DNA from: Streptomyces sp. HPF1205
Lineage (GTDB): Bacteria > Actinomycetota > Actinomycetes > Streptomycetales > Streptomycetaceae
Length of the DNA: 64,000 nt
Reading direction: 5' to 3'
Assembly (NCBI RefSeq): GCF_020400825.1
Contig: NZ_JAINVH010000031.1
Coordinates: forward strand, 28,874 to 92,873
Shown: positions 16,064 to 22,902 of the stretch, in pieces
How the letters are laid out: each line of letters starts with the position of its first letter
Numbering within the stretch: the first letter of the stretch is position 1
Program-made: the position numbers and the translations under genes
Notes under the pieces: model-generated
What the model was told of the DNA's origin: nothing
Database searches by the model: none
What the model saw: the letters and a program-made list of their open reading frames with translations, nothing else

Positions 16064-16600
16064 GTGTACTTCGCCGCACTGCTCGCGCGCACCGAGGACG
16101 GTTGGCAAGCGAGCGAACCCGATCTCGACGATGTGGAAACCCTCGCCGATCTGAGCGACCTGGCCCGCGAAGCCGGCGACGAGGAGGAAACGGTTCTGGT
16201 CTTCATCGAGCAGGAGGACGCCTGGTTCGGCGTCATCCGGGTCGACGGTGAAGAGGACCCCAGGATCTATGTGTCCGACGCGGCCGCGGCCGCCCGCAGC
16301 TCGTACGGGGAGATCCTGCTCACCGACGAGGTGCTGGGCCGCGACCCGCAGGACTTGGACGAGCTGGTCGACCTCGACGGCACGGAGGACGGCGAAAGCG
16401 ACGACGAGGACGCCGTGGCCGGCCCCTCGGAGGACCATGTGCCGGCCGGCCCGCTGGGGGACACCGACCTGCTGGCGGACCTCGGCATGAGCGCCAAGGA
16501 GCTGCTGGCGCTCAGCGGGGACGGCGCGCTGACCGGCGAGGCGCTCGGCGAGATCGCCGACGCCCTCGGCTGCGCGGATGTGCTGGAGGCGGTCCGCTGA
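16064..16600 (+). CDS. tRNA adenosine deaminase-associated protein
   Basis: This 178-aa acidic protein belongs to the actinobacterial family always found next to tadA. Landmarks are YFAALLARTEDGWQASEPDL, the LADLSDLAREAGDEEETVLVFIEQED segment, DDAWFGV-like EDAWFGVIRVDG and a C-terminal helical part ending LGCADVLEAVR. Residues 105-135 form a Glu/Asp-rich linker. Its molecular role is unknown; co-occurrence suggests a link with tRNA editing. The GTG start is preceded by GGGAG. The gene ends at 16600 and tadA follows directly. Confidence 0.88.
   Translation: MYFAALLARTEDGWQASEPDLDDVETLADLSDLAREAGDEEETVLVFIEQEDAWFGVIRVDGEEDPRIYVSDAAAAARSSYGEILLTDEVLGRDPQDLDELVDLDGTEDGESDDEDAVAGPSEDHVPAGPLGDTDLLADLGMSAKELLALSGDGALTGEALGEIADALGCADVLEAVR
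16585..16599 (+). promoter_or_regulatory. ribosome site and candidate CTG start for tadA
   Basis: GGAGG at 16585-16589 lies 7 nt before an in-frame CTG at 16597 that overlaps the upstream stop (CTGA). The frame from CTG to ATG 16681 is open and encodes DPVRDPWVAAMRLAL, a stretch that resembles the N-terminus of other actinobacterial TadA proteins. Confidence 0.5.
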
Positions 16601-16617
16601 CCGCACTCCCCTCCCCT

Positions 16618-16646
16618 GCGGGGGACCCTGCCCCGGGTGTCCCCGC
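16618..16646 (+). other. hairpin between the two tadA start candidates
   Basis: GCGGGGGACCC can pair with GGGTGTCCCCGC with one-base bulges around a short loop. It lies after the CTG candidate and before ATG 16681, so it would be inside the coding region if CTG is used or in the leader if ATG is used. Confidence 0.35.
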
Positions 16647-16680
16647 GGGGGACCCCGTCCGTGACCCCTGGGTCGCCGCC

Positions 16681-17280
16681 ATGCGGCTGGCGCTGGCGGA
16701 GGCCGAACTCGCCCCGCTCACCGGCGACGTGCCGGTGGGCGCGGTCGTGCTGTCCGCGGACGGCACGGTCGTGGCCCGGGCACGCAACGAGCGCGAGGCC
16801 ACCGGCGACCCGACCGCGCACGCCGAGATCCTGGCCATCCGCCGCGCGGCCGCCGCACTGGCCGGGGGCCCCGGCACCGCCGCGGGGCTTGACCCCCGGG
16901 ACGGCCGGGACGCGGGCCCGGACGGACTCGGCGGTCCCGACGGGCGGGGCGGCCGGACCGGCCGGAGCACCGGGGACACCCGCCCGCCGGACAGCGCCCG
17001 CGGCGCCGAATGGCAGCTCACCGGGTGCACCCTGGTGGTCACCCTGGAGCCGTGCACCATGTGCGCGGGCGCGATCGTCCTGTCCCGTCTGGACCGCGTC
17101 GTCTACGGCGCCCGCGACGCCAAGGCGGGCGCCGCCGGGTCCCAGTGGGACCTGATCCGCGACCGCCGCCTCAACCACCGTCCCGAGGTCGTCCCCGGTG
17201 TCCTCGGCGCACCGGCTGCCGCCCTCCTCTCCGGCTTCTTCCGGACAACCGATTTCGGACCACGGCCCCCGATGGGCTAG
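16681..17280 (+). CDS. tadA: tRNA-specific adenosine deaminase with a large internal insertion
   Basis: TadA changes adenosine 34 of tRNA-Arg(ACG) to inosine. Catalytic landmarks are present: TAHAEIL (zinc histidine and proton-shuttle glutamate) and PCTMCAGA (two zinc cysteines), plus VPVGAVVL and GARDAKAGAAGS. The ATG 16681 start gives 199 aa; a CTG at 16597 with a good ribosome site could add 28 residues and is biologically attractive. The enzyme is normally about 145-170 aa. The excess is a Gly/Asp/Arg/Pro-rich insertion at about residues 61-109, between the HAE helix and the second zinc motif. It lies just after its associated-protein gene and 10 nt before tRNA-Ser. Confidence 0.93.
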   Translation: MRLALAEAELAPLTGDVPVGAVVLSADGTVVARARNEREATGDPTAHAEILAIRRAAAALAGGPGTAAGLDPRDGRDAGPDGLGGPDGRGGRTGRSTGDTRPPDSARGAEWQLTGCTLVVTLEPCTMCAGAIVLSRLDRVVYGARDAKAGAAGSQWDLIRDRRLNHRPEVVPGVLGAPAAALLSGFFRTTDFGPRPPMG

Positions 17281-17290
17281 CATCTCCCTC

Positions 17291-17377
17291 GGTAGCGTGT
17301 CCGAGCGGCCTAAGGAGCACGCCTCGAAAGCGTGTGAGGGTTCACGCCCTCCGTGGGTTCAAATCCCACCGCTACCG
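17291..17377 (+). tRNA. tRNA-Ser (anticodon CGA)
   Basis: The acceptor arms GGTAGCG and CGCTACC pair perfectly and the discriminator base is G. The anticodon loop CTCGAAA (anticodon at 17325-17327) sits on a 5-bp stem. A long variable arm (TGAGGGTTCACGCCCTC region) marks a class II tRNA. The T arm contains GGGTTCAAATCCC. The CCA end is not encoded. It reads UCG serine codons. Confidence 0.97.
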
Positions 17378-17708
17378 CTCCGAGCAGCACCGACCGAGGC
17401 AGTGGAGATCTTTCTCCGCTGCCTCGTCCCGTTCCGGTCTCCTTTCCGGTCTCGTTTCCCGGCGTGCCGCCCGCGGCCCCCGCCCCGCCGCCGGGTGCCC
17501 GCCCCGGCTGCTCGCCCCCCGGCGCTCATCGCCGTTCACGCGAGGGCGCCGCATACAGGGCCGCTGAGGGGCCGGGGTTTTACCCGGAGGATGACGTTCC
17601 GGGGCCGCGGATGTCGGCGGATTGCGCTGTCTGACGGATACACTTCACCGATTGCACGGTTGTGACCGCCGGCGAGCGGAGTCGTGGCTGGGGAGGGGCG
17701 AGGGCGGC
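17378..17708. other. intergenic region after tRNA-Ser
   Basis: About 330 bp with no supported gene. There is no integrase gene or duplicated tRNA 3' end, so no sign that the tRNA serves as an attachment site here. The right end holds the ribosome site (GGGCGAGGGCGGC) of the next small gene. Confidence 0.5.
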
Positions 17709-17873
17709 ATGGCGCAGGCGAGGAAGATAGCCACGTATGTGCTGGTGATCTTCGTGCTCTACACGATCATCGACCAGCCCGCCCGGGCAGCGGACCTCGT
17801 GCAGGTCGGATTCGTGGGGATATCGAACGCCGCCAAGAGCATCGGCCAGTTCATGCACGACCTGGCCAACTGA
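17709..17873 (+). CDS. small single-pass membrane protein
   Basis: This 54-aa protein has one hydrophobic helix near its N-terminus (IATYVLVIFVLYTIID, residues 7-22) followed by a short amphipathic stretch ending FMHDLAN. I recall similar small membrane proteins in Streptomyces at this position beside the sigma genes, but no function is known. The start was set at ATG 17709, which has a purine-rich site upstream; in-frame upstream codons give no membrane-protein character. A terminator follows 13 nt after the stop. Confidence 0.78.
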   Translation: MAQARKIATYVLVIFVLYTIIDQPARAADLVQVGFVGISNAAKSIGQFMHDLAN

Positions 17874-17885
17874 CGCGGCGCCACC

Positions 17886-17916
17886 GAGCCCCCTGCCGCA
17901 CGGCGGCGGGGGGCTC
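17886..17916 (+). terminator. terminator after the small membrane protein gene
   Basis: GAGCCCCC (17886-17893) pairs with GGGGGCTC (17909-17916), and the inner CCGC/GCGG extends the stem. It separates the small gene from the sigma factor gene. Confidence 0.75.
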
Positions 17917-18029
17917 TGCCGTGTCCCCGCTCGTACAACACGGCAATATGCGGTGCTTGCGCGAAGGACGCATGAATTGTGATGCTATGACCGCTTTTGC
18001 CGGACGAGTGGACCGATGAGGGGTGTGGT

Positions 18030-18881
18030 GTGCCGGTGTCGGCCCGTACGGCGTCAACGTCGACCACGGCGGCGGCGTCGACAACGTATCCGCGCGGCAG
18101 GACGCGGCCGCCCAGCACGAACGCGGCCGACGCACGGGCGCTCACCCAGGTGCTCTTCGAGCAGATCAGCCGGCTGGAGCCGGGCACCCCCGAGCACGCC
18201 CGGGTGCGGGCCGCGCTGATCGAGGTGAACCTGCCGCTGGTGCGGTACGCCGCCGCCCGCTTCCGCAGCCGCAACGAGCCGATGGAGGACGTGGTCCAGG
18301 TCGGCACGATCGGCCTGATCAACGCGATCGACCGGTTCGACCCGGACCGCGGGGTGCAGTTCCCCACCTTCGCGATGCCCACCGTGGTGGGCGAGATCAA
18401 ACGTTACTTCAGGGACAACGTCAGGACCGTGCACGTCCCGCGCCGGCTGCACGAGCTGTGGGTGCAGGTCAGCGGCGCCATCGAGGACCTGACGGTGCTG
18501 CACGGCCGCTCGCCCACCACCGCCGAGATCGCCGAGCGGCTCGGGCTGTCCGAGGACGAGGTGCTGGCCTGTCTGGAGGCCGGCCGCGCGTACCACGCCA
18601 CCTCGTTGGAGGCCGCGCAGGAGGGGGACGGGGCGCCCGGTCTGCTGGACCGCCTCGGCTACGAGGACCCGGCGCTGTCCGGCGTCGAGCACCGGGACCT
18701 GGTCCGGCACCTTCTGGTCCAGCTTCCGGAACGAGAGCGGCGGATCCTGCTGCTGCGCTACTTCGGCAACCTGACGCAGTCCCAGATCAGCGCCGAGCTG
18801 GGCGTTTCCCAGATGCACGTGTCACGCCTGCTGTCCCGCAGCTTCGCCAGGCTGCGGTCCGCAAACCAGATCGAACCGTAG
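18030..18881 (+). CDS. sigF: SigF-type RNA polymerase sigma factor (SigB/SigF/SigG family)
   Basis: Alternative sigma factor of 283 aa with regions 2, 3 and 4. Region 2 has LPLVRYAAARFRSRNEPMED and QVGTIGLINAIDRFD. Region 3 has RTVHVPRRLHELWVQVSGAIEDL. Region 4 has LPERERRILLLRYFGNLTQSQIS and the helix-turn-helix SQMHVSRLLSRSF. In S. coelicolor the same neighbourhood (tadA, tRNA-Ser, then two sigma genes) holds sigF, needed for spore maturation, so the symbol rests on position. The start was set at GTG 18030 with GAGGGG 6 nt upstream; a TTG at 17997 is in frame but has no site. It shares 51 identical bases with the next gene. No anti-sigma gene is adjacent. Confidence 0.88.
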   Translation: MPVSARTASTSTTAAASTTYPRGRTRPPSTNAADARALTQVLFEQISRLEPGTPEHARVRAALIEVNLPLVRYAAARFRSRNEPMEDVVQVGTIGLINAIDRFDPDRGVQFPTFAMPTVVGEIKRYFRDNVRTVHVPRRLHELWVQVSGAIEDLTVLHGRSPTTAEIAERLGLSEDEVLACLEAGRAYHATSLEAAQEGDGAPGLLDRLGYEDPALSGVEHRDLVRHLLVQLPERERRILLLRYFGNLTQSQISAELGVSQMHVSRLLSRSFARLRSANQIEP

Positions 18882-18965
18882 CTCAGCGGGATTAAGCCAC
18901 CTGCGAAGATATGTCGACATGACGCTACAGCGCGTTGCCGACATGTGACATTCTGCGGATACCGC

Positions 18966-18992
18966 GTTTGTCGTGGGCGTGCGTCCGGTATT
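18966..18992 (+). promoter_or_regulatory. candidate SigB-family promoter of the second sigma gene
   Basis: GTTTGT (18966-18971) and GGTATT (18987-18992) are 15 bp apart, close to the SigB-family pattern GTTT-N14-16-GGGTAT. It lies 55 bp before ATG 19047 and could allow autoregulation. Confidence 0.5.
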
Positions 18993-19046
18993 CCAGAGGT
19001 GGAACACGTCGCTCGCGACACCCGTCCGCGACCTCAAGGGGGTGGC

Positions 19047-19892
19047 ATGTCCGTACAGGTGGGCAGTCCCAAGGTGCTGCGTCAGCAGGACGACGCCGAA
19101 GCACCGCACGATGCTCTTCACGGCGAGGCCATCGACACCCGTACGCTGTCCCGTTCGCTGTTCCTGCGTCTGGCGGAACTCCCTGTGGACAGCCCGGAAC
19201 GCACCTACGTCCGCGACACGCTCATCGAACTGAACCTGCCCCTCGTGCGGTACGCCGCCGCCCGCTTCCGCAGCCGCAACGAGCCGATGGAGGACATCGT
19301 CCAAGTCGGCACGATCGGCCTGATCAAGGCGATCGACCGGTTCGACTGCGAGCGCGGGGTGGAGTTCCCCACCTTCGCCATGCCCACCATCGTCGGTGAG
19401 GTGAAGCGCTTCTTCCGCGACACGAGCTGGTCGGTGCGGGTGCCGCGCCGGCTGCAGGAGCTGCGGCTGGCGCTGACCAAGGCGAGCGACGAACTCTCCC
19501 AGCAGCTCGACCGCTCCCCCACCGTGGCCGAACTCGCCGCGTGCCTGGGCGTCTCCGAGGAGGACGTGGTCGACGGCCTGGCGGTGGGCAACGCCTACAC
19601 GGCCAGCTCGCTGGATTCCCCGCCGCCGGAGGACGACGGCGGCGAGGGCACGCTGGCCGACCGCCTCGGCTACGAGGACTCGGCGCTGGAAGGCGTCGAG
19701 TACCGCGAGTCGCTCAAGCCGCTGCTGGCCCAACTGCCGCCGCGCGAGCGTCAGATCATCATGCTGCGCTTCTTCGCGAACATGACGCAGTCGCAGATCG
19801 GCGAGGAGGTCGGCATCTCGCAGATGCACGTCTCCCGGCTGCTGACCCGCACCCTGGCGCAGTTGCGGGAAGGGCTGACCGCGGAGGTCTGA
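19047..19892 (+). CDS. sigN: SigN-type RNA polymerase sigma factor (SigB/SigF/SigG family)
   Basis: Second SigB-family sigma factor, 281 aa, paralogous to its upstream neighbour. Region 2 shows LPLVRYAAARFRSRNEPMED and VQVGTIGLIKAIDRFD. Region 3 shows SVRVPRRLQELRLALTKASDEL. Region 4 shows LPPRERQIIMLRFFANMTQSQIG and SQMHVSRLLTRTLAQL. The N-terminal 35 residues differ from the first paralogue. The start is ATG 19047 after AAGGGGGTGG. The symbol is by position relative to S. coelicolor sigN. A SigB-type promoter sequence lies in the 165-bp spacer. The gene stands apart from the first sigma gene and ends close to a convergent small membrane-protein gene. Confidence 0.87.
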   Translation: MSVQVGSPKVLRQQDDAEAPHDALHGEAIDTRTLSRSLFLRLAELPVDSPERTYVRDTLIELNLPLVRYAAARFRSRNEPMEDIVQVGTIGLIKAIDRFDCERGVEFPTFAMPTIVGEVKRFFRDTSWSVRVPRRLQELRLALTKASDELSQQLDRSPTVAELAACLGVSEEDVVDGLAVGNAYTASSLDSPPPEDDGGEGTLADRLGYEDSALEGVEYRESLKPLLAQLPPRERQIIMLRFFANMTQSQIGEEVGISQMHVSRLLTRTLAQLREGLTAEV

Positions 19893-19956
19893 GGACGCGA
19901 CGGAGTGGCCGCGCGCCCGGGTACGCGCCCGTACCCGTGCCACCGCGGCGGGCGAG

Positions 19957-20166
19957 TCAGCGCATCGCCAGCGCGACCACTCCGACGACGACCAGCAGCG
20001 CGACGACCACGCCGACGATCAGTCCGATGCGCGGGCGCGCCTGCGCGCGCTGGACCTGGACGGCGGGCGGCTGCTCCTCGACGAAGGCGCGGAACATCTG
20101 GGTGCTGCCGGCCGGGTCGTAATTGTTGTCCGGGCCGTTGGGGACCTGCGGCGAAGGGTTCGACAT
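19957..20166 (-). CDS. small single-pass membrane protein
   Basis: This 69-aa protein has a polar, Pro/Gln-rich N-terminal half (residues 1-45, including STQMFRAFVEEQPP) and one membrane helix at the C-terminus (IGLIVGVVVALLVVVGVVALA), ending in a single Arg. It looks like a tail-anchored or type II protein facing the cytoplasm. I do not know its function. The start is ATG 20166. It converges with the second sigma gene, 64 nt apart. Confidence 0.72.
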   Translation of the reverse strand: MSNPSPQVPNGPDNNYDPAGSTQMFRAFVEEQPPAVQVQRAQARPRIGLIVGVVVALLVVVGVVALAMR

Positions 20167-20742
20167 GCCGCCTGACCTTAGCGTGTCGGCGGAACGGCGT
20201 GCACCCCCGGATCCAACCCCGGGCAGCTGCCCATACCCATGACACACGTCGGCCATGCGGACCTCGACGTGCGCTCTGTGCGCCCAGGCGCCGGCGCACG
20301 CGGCCGTACCGCCCACGAGCGGCGGCAGCCCCTCGACATGCTGGACGCGTATACGACGACCGGCGCCCGCCCGCGCTTCGGCGCCGTCCGCGCGGCACCC
20401 GGAGCGGTTTGCCGCAGGCCACGGCGGGTAGACCGGCTTCACCGGAAACGGAATGCTCCTTCCGCAAGGAGGGCGACGACCCGGTGACGGCCCCCGGCCG
20501 GCCTGCCTGACCCGCAGCGGAGAGGTCCAGGCGAGCCGGATGGGGTACGAGGTCCTGGCGGCGGCCGAAGCAGGGGACGGCCGACGCCGTCCGCCGGGGC
20601 CCACATCTCGCGCGCGTTGGTCCATCGGGTTCGGGCCGCTCGCCCGGACGGCGGGCTCCAGGGGTGTCGTGGGCCGAGCGCCGGCAGGCGGGATGGTTCA
20701 GTCGGCGGTGGTCCAGTCGGCGGTGGTCGAGCCGCCGAGCGG
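20167..20742. other. gene-poor region before a chloride-channel remnant
   Basis: About 575 bp with no supported intact gene. A 15-bp direct repeat, CAGTCGGCGGTGGTC, occurs twice at about 20699-20729. The right end may include further decayed parts of the ClC remnant, but I could not recognise any. Confidence 0.5.
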
Positions 20743-21272
20743 GCCTACACGCTGATGGGCGCGGCGGGCTCCTTCGCGGCCGTCAGCTCGCTGCTCGGCT
20801 CGCCGCTGGGGTCGTGGACGGGCCTGGGCACGTTCTCGCTCGAACTGCCGAGCGTCCCGAGGACGAGCAGTCCCAGGCCTACGGCGGCTGCCTGAGCGCT
20901 TTCCGCGGCGGTCCGATCTTCCCGTCCCTGTTCGTCGGCGCCGCGGGCGGCATCCTGCTGTCCCGCCTGCCCGGCCTCTCCCTCGACGCGGGCTTCGCGA
21001 CCGGGGTCGGCGCGATGGCCGCGGCCATGCTCCGGCTGCCGCTGACCTCCGTGCTGCTGGCCACCTTGCTGATGGGCAAGGAGGGGCTCACGGTGATGCC
21101 GCTGGTGATCGTCGCGGTAGTGGTGGCGTACGTCGCCTCGTACGCGCTGAGGCCGGCGGCGGTCCGGCAAGGCGGTGCGGAAGCCGGAGCGGAGGCCGGA
21201 GCGGGGACTGGTGCCGGTACGGGGACCGGTACCGGGACCGGTACTGGCGCGGGGGCCGGGCCGGGGGAGTGA
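20743..21272 (+). pseudogene. decayed ClC-type chloride channel gene
   Basis: Two pieces of a voltage-gated chloride channel family protein lie in different frames. The first frame (20743-20895) has AYTLMGAAGSFAAVSSLLGSPL, then WTGLGTFSLELPSVPR. The second frame (about 20880-21272) has the C-terminal half: LSAFRGGPIFPSLFVGAAGG, a hydrophobic helix, MAAAMLRLPLTSVLLATLL and LTVMPLVIVAVVVAYVASYALRP. The N-terminal half is missing, material between the pieces appears deleted, and no start codon with a ribosome site precedes either piece. The end is a Gly/Thr/Ala repeat tail. The protein cannot form a channel. Confidence 0.78.
21178..21264 (+). repeat. simple GGTACCGGGACC-type repeats in the channel remnant tail
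   Basis: Degenerate 6- and 12-bp units (GGAGCGGAGGCC, then GGTACGGGGACC and GGTACCGGGACC) encode (GTGT)n and (EAGA)n residues. A closely similar simple sequence ends the cvnB gene near 30260. Confidence 0.8.
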
Positions 21273-21488
21273 CCCGGGCGCCGCGACCGGCAACTCGCCC
21301 GCGGGAAAAGGGCCGGGGCCGCCCGATTCGGTCGCTCGGCGCAGTCACTTGGCCCCCTCCTTTCCCAAATGCCCGCCGGGACACCGCCGATCGGCAATTG
21401 GCCGGCTGCCGTTGACCCTGCGTGAAGCCCTGAGTGAGGCTGGTCGTCTCGATGACCCGGGGGGCAGCGGACACCGGAGGCGGCACTC

Positions 21489-22787
21489 ATGGCCCGGCGG
21501 ACACGGATGGCGCGACTGGCGGCGGTCGCCGCGCTCACCCCGGCGCTGGCGTTGGTCGCCGGCTGCGGCGGCCTCGGCCTCGGCTCGTCCAAGAGCAAGG
21601 ACGTCACCTTACGGGTCGTCACCACGGACTACAGCGGGCTGAAGACCGGCACCGACGTGAATCCGTACTGGCGCGGCCTGGCCCGCTCCTTCGAGCGGGC
21701 GAACCCGCACATCAAGGTCGAGATCGAGCCCGTGCCCGTCGCCGACGCCGACGACCGCGTGGCCGCGATGGTCCGGCAGGGCGAGGCCCCCGACATCGCC
21801 CAGCTCGACACGTACAGCGCCTTCGCCGCCAAGGGCGAGCTGTACCCGGCCGACTCGCTCTTCCCGATCAGCATGCAGTCCGAGTTCATCCCCTCGCTCG
21901 CGGACGCCGGGTCGGTGGACCACGTGGAGTACGGGATCCCGTGGGTGGCCGGCACCCGCATGTTCGTCTACAACAAGAAGCTGTTCGCGCGGGCCGGCCT
22001 CAAACGGGCGCCGCAGACCTGGGACGAGCTGAAGGCCGACGCGCGCAGGCTCAAGGACGCGGGCGTGCCGGTGCCGGTCGGGCTGCCGCTCGGACCGCAG
22101 GAGGCCGAGGCCGAGACGATGATGTGGATGCTCGGCGGCAACGGCGGCTACACCGACGCCAGCGGCGGCTACACCATCGACTCGGCGGCCAACGTCGAGA
22201 CCTTCTCGTGGCTGCGGAACAACCTGGTCGACGCGGGGCTCGTCGGGCCGCGCGACCCGGCGAGGACGAACGTCAGCGACGCCTTCGAGGACTTCCTGGC
22301 CGGGCGCACCGGGATGCTCGACGGGCACATCACCCTGCTGGAGCGCGGGAAGGCCGCCGGGATCGACGTCGGGGTGGCGCCGCTGCCCGGCCGTACCGGA
22401 CCCAGTCCGCAGACCCTCGGCAACACCGACTGGGTCATGGCCTTCAAGCCGCCCGGACACCTCGACGCGGACGCGAAGTTCCTGCGCTTCCTCTACAGCG
22501 AGTCCAGCATGCTGGACTTCCAGCGCCACCACGGCCTGCTGCCGGTCACCGCGGACACCGCCGCGGCGGTGCGGTCCGACCCCCGGTACCGCCCGCTGCT
22601 GCCGTTCATGCGGCTGCTGCCCGACGCGGCGTTCTACCCGGTCGCCAAGCCGTCCTGGGTGCCGGTCGGCCAGAGGCTCAAGCAGGTCATCGGCCAGGCT
22701 GTGGACGGCGACCCGAAGACGGTCCTCACCCAGCTGCAGGACTACGCGGACGCCGCCGACAGGGGCCAGGGGCAGGGCCGGGGCTGA
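21489..22787 (+). CDS. sugar ABC transporter substrate-binding lipoprotein (orphan, TTA codon)
   Basis: Predicted extracellular solute-binding protein of family 1, which would bind a sugar outside the cell for an ABC importer. The 432-aa product has a lipoprotein signal ending LVAGC, with Cys26 lipidated. The mature part shows family landmarks: NPYWRGLARSFERANPHIKVEIEPVP, EAPDIAQLDTYSAFA, VEYGIPWVAGTRMFVYNKKLF, PQTWDELKADARRL and TDWVMAFKPPG. No permease or ATPase genes are adjacent, so it is an orphan component. Leu41 is encoded by TTA (21609-21611), so translation should depend on the bldA tRNA and come late in development. It converges on the DUF2252 gene across a repeated spacer. Confidence 0.9.
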   Translation: MARRTRMARLAAVAALTPALALVAGCGGLGLGSSKSKDVTLRVVTTDYSGLKTGTDVNPYWRGLARSFERANPHIKVEIEPVPVADADDRVAAMVRQGEAPDIAQLDTYSAFAAKGELYPADSLFPISMQSEFIPSLADAGSVDHVEYGIPWVAGTRMFVYNKKLFARAGLKRAPQTWDELKADARRLKDAGVPVPVGLPLGPQEAEAETMMWMLGGNGGYTDASGGYTIDSAANVETFSWLRNNLVDAGLVGPRDPARTNVSDAFEDFLAGRTGMLDGHITLLERGKAAGIDVGVAPLPGRTGPSPQTLGNTDWVMAFKPPGHLDADAKFLRFLYSESSMLDFQRHHGLLPVTADTAAAVRSDPRYRPLLPFMRLLPDAAFYPVAKPSWVPVGQRLKQVIGQAVDGDPKTVLTQLQDYADAADRGQGQGRG

Positions 22788-22801
22788 GGACGCGCCTCGC
22801 G

Positions 22802-22895
22802 ACCGGACACCCGCGCACTCGGTACCGGACACCCGCGCGCCCCGCTCACCGGACACCCGCGCGCCCCGGTCCGACGACGCCCCGGTCCGACGACG
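22802..22895. repeat. tandem repeats between convergent genes
   Basis: ACCGGACACCCGCGC occurs three times, starting at 22802, 22824 and 22848. An exact 16-bp repeat, CCCCGGTCCGACGACG, follows twice in tandem at 22864-22879 and 22880-22895. No coding frame is supported. Confidence 0.9.
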
Positions 22896-22902
22896 CCGCG
22901 GG

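Noticed and set aside
17291..17377. tRNA-Ser as an integration site for a mobile element
   Set aside because: No integrase, excisionase or duplicated tRNA end was seen, and the flanking genes have conserved order.
20743..21272. Intact small membrane protein gene in the ClC remnant
   Set aside because: The frame with the membrane helices has no plausible start or ribosome site, and a second channel fragment lies in another frame just upstream.
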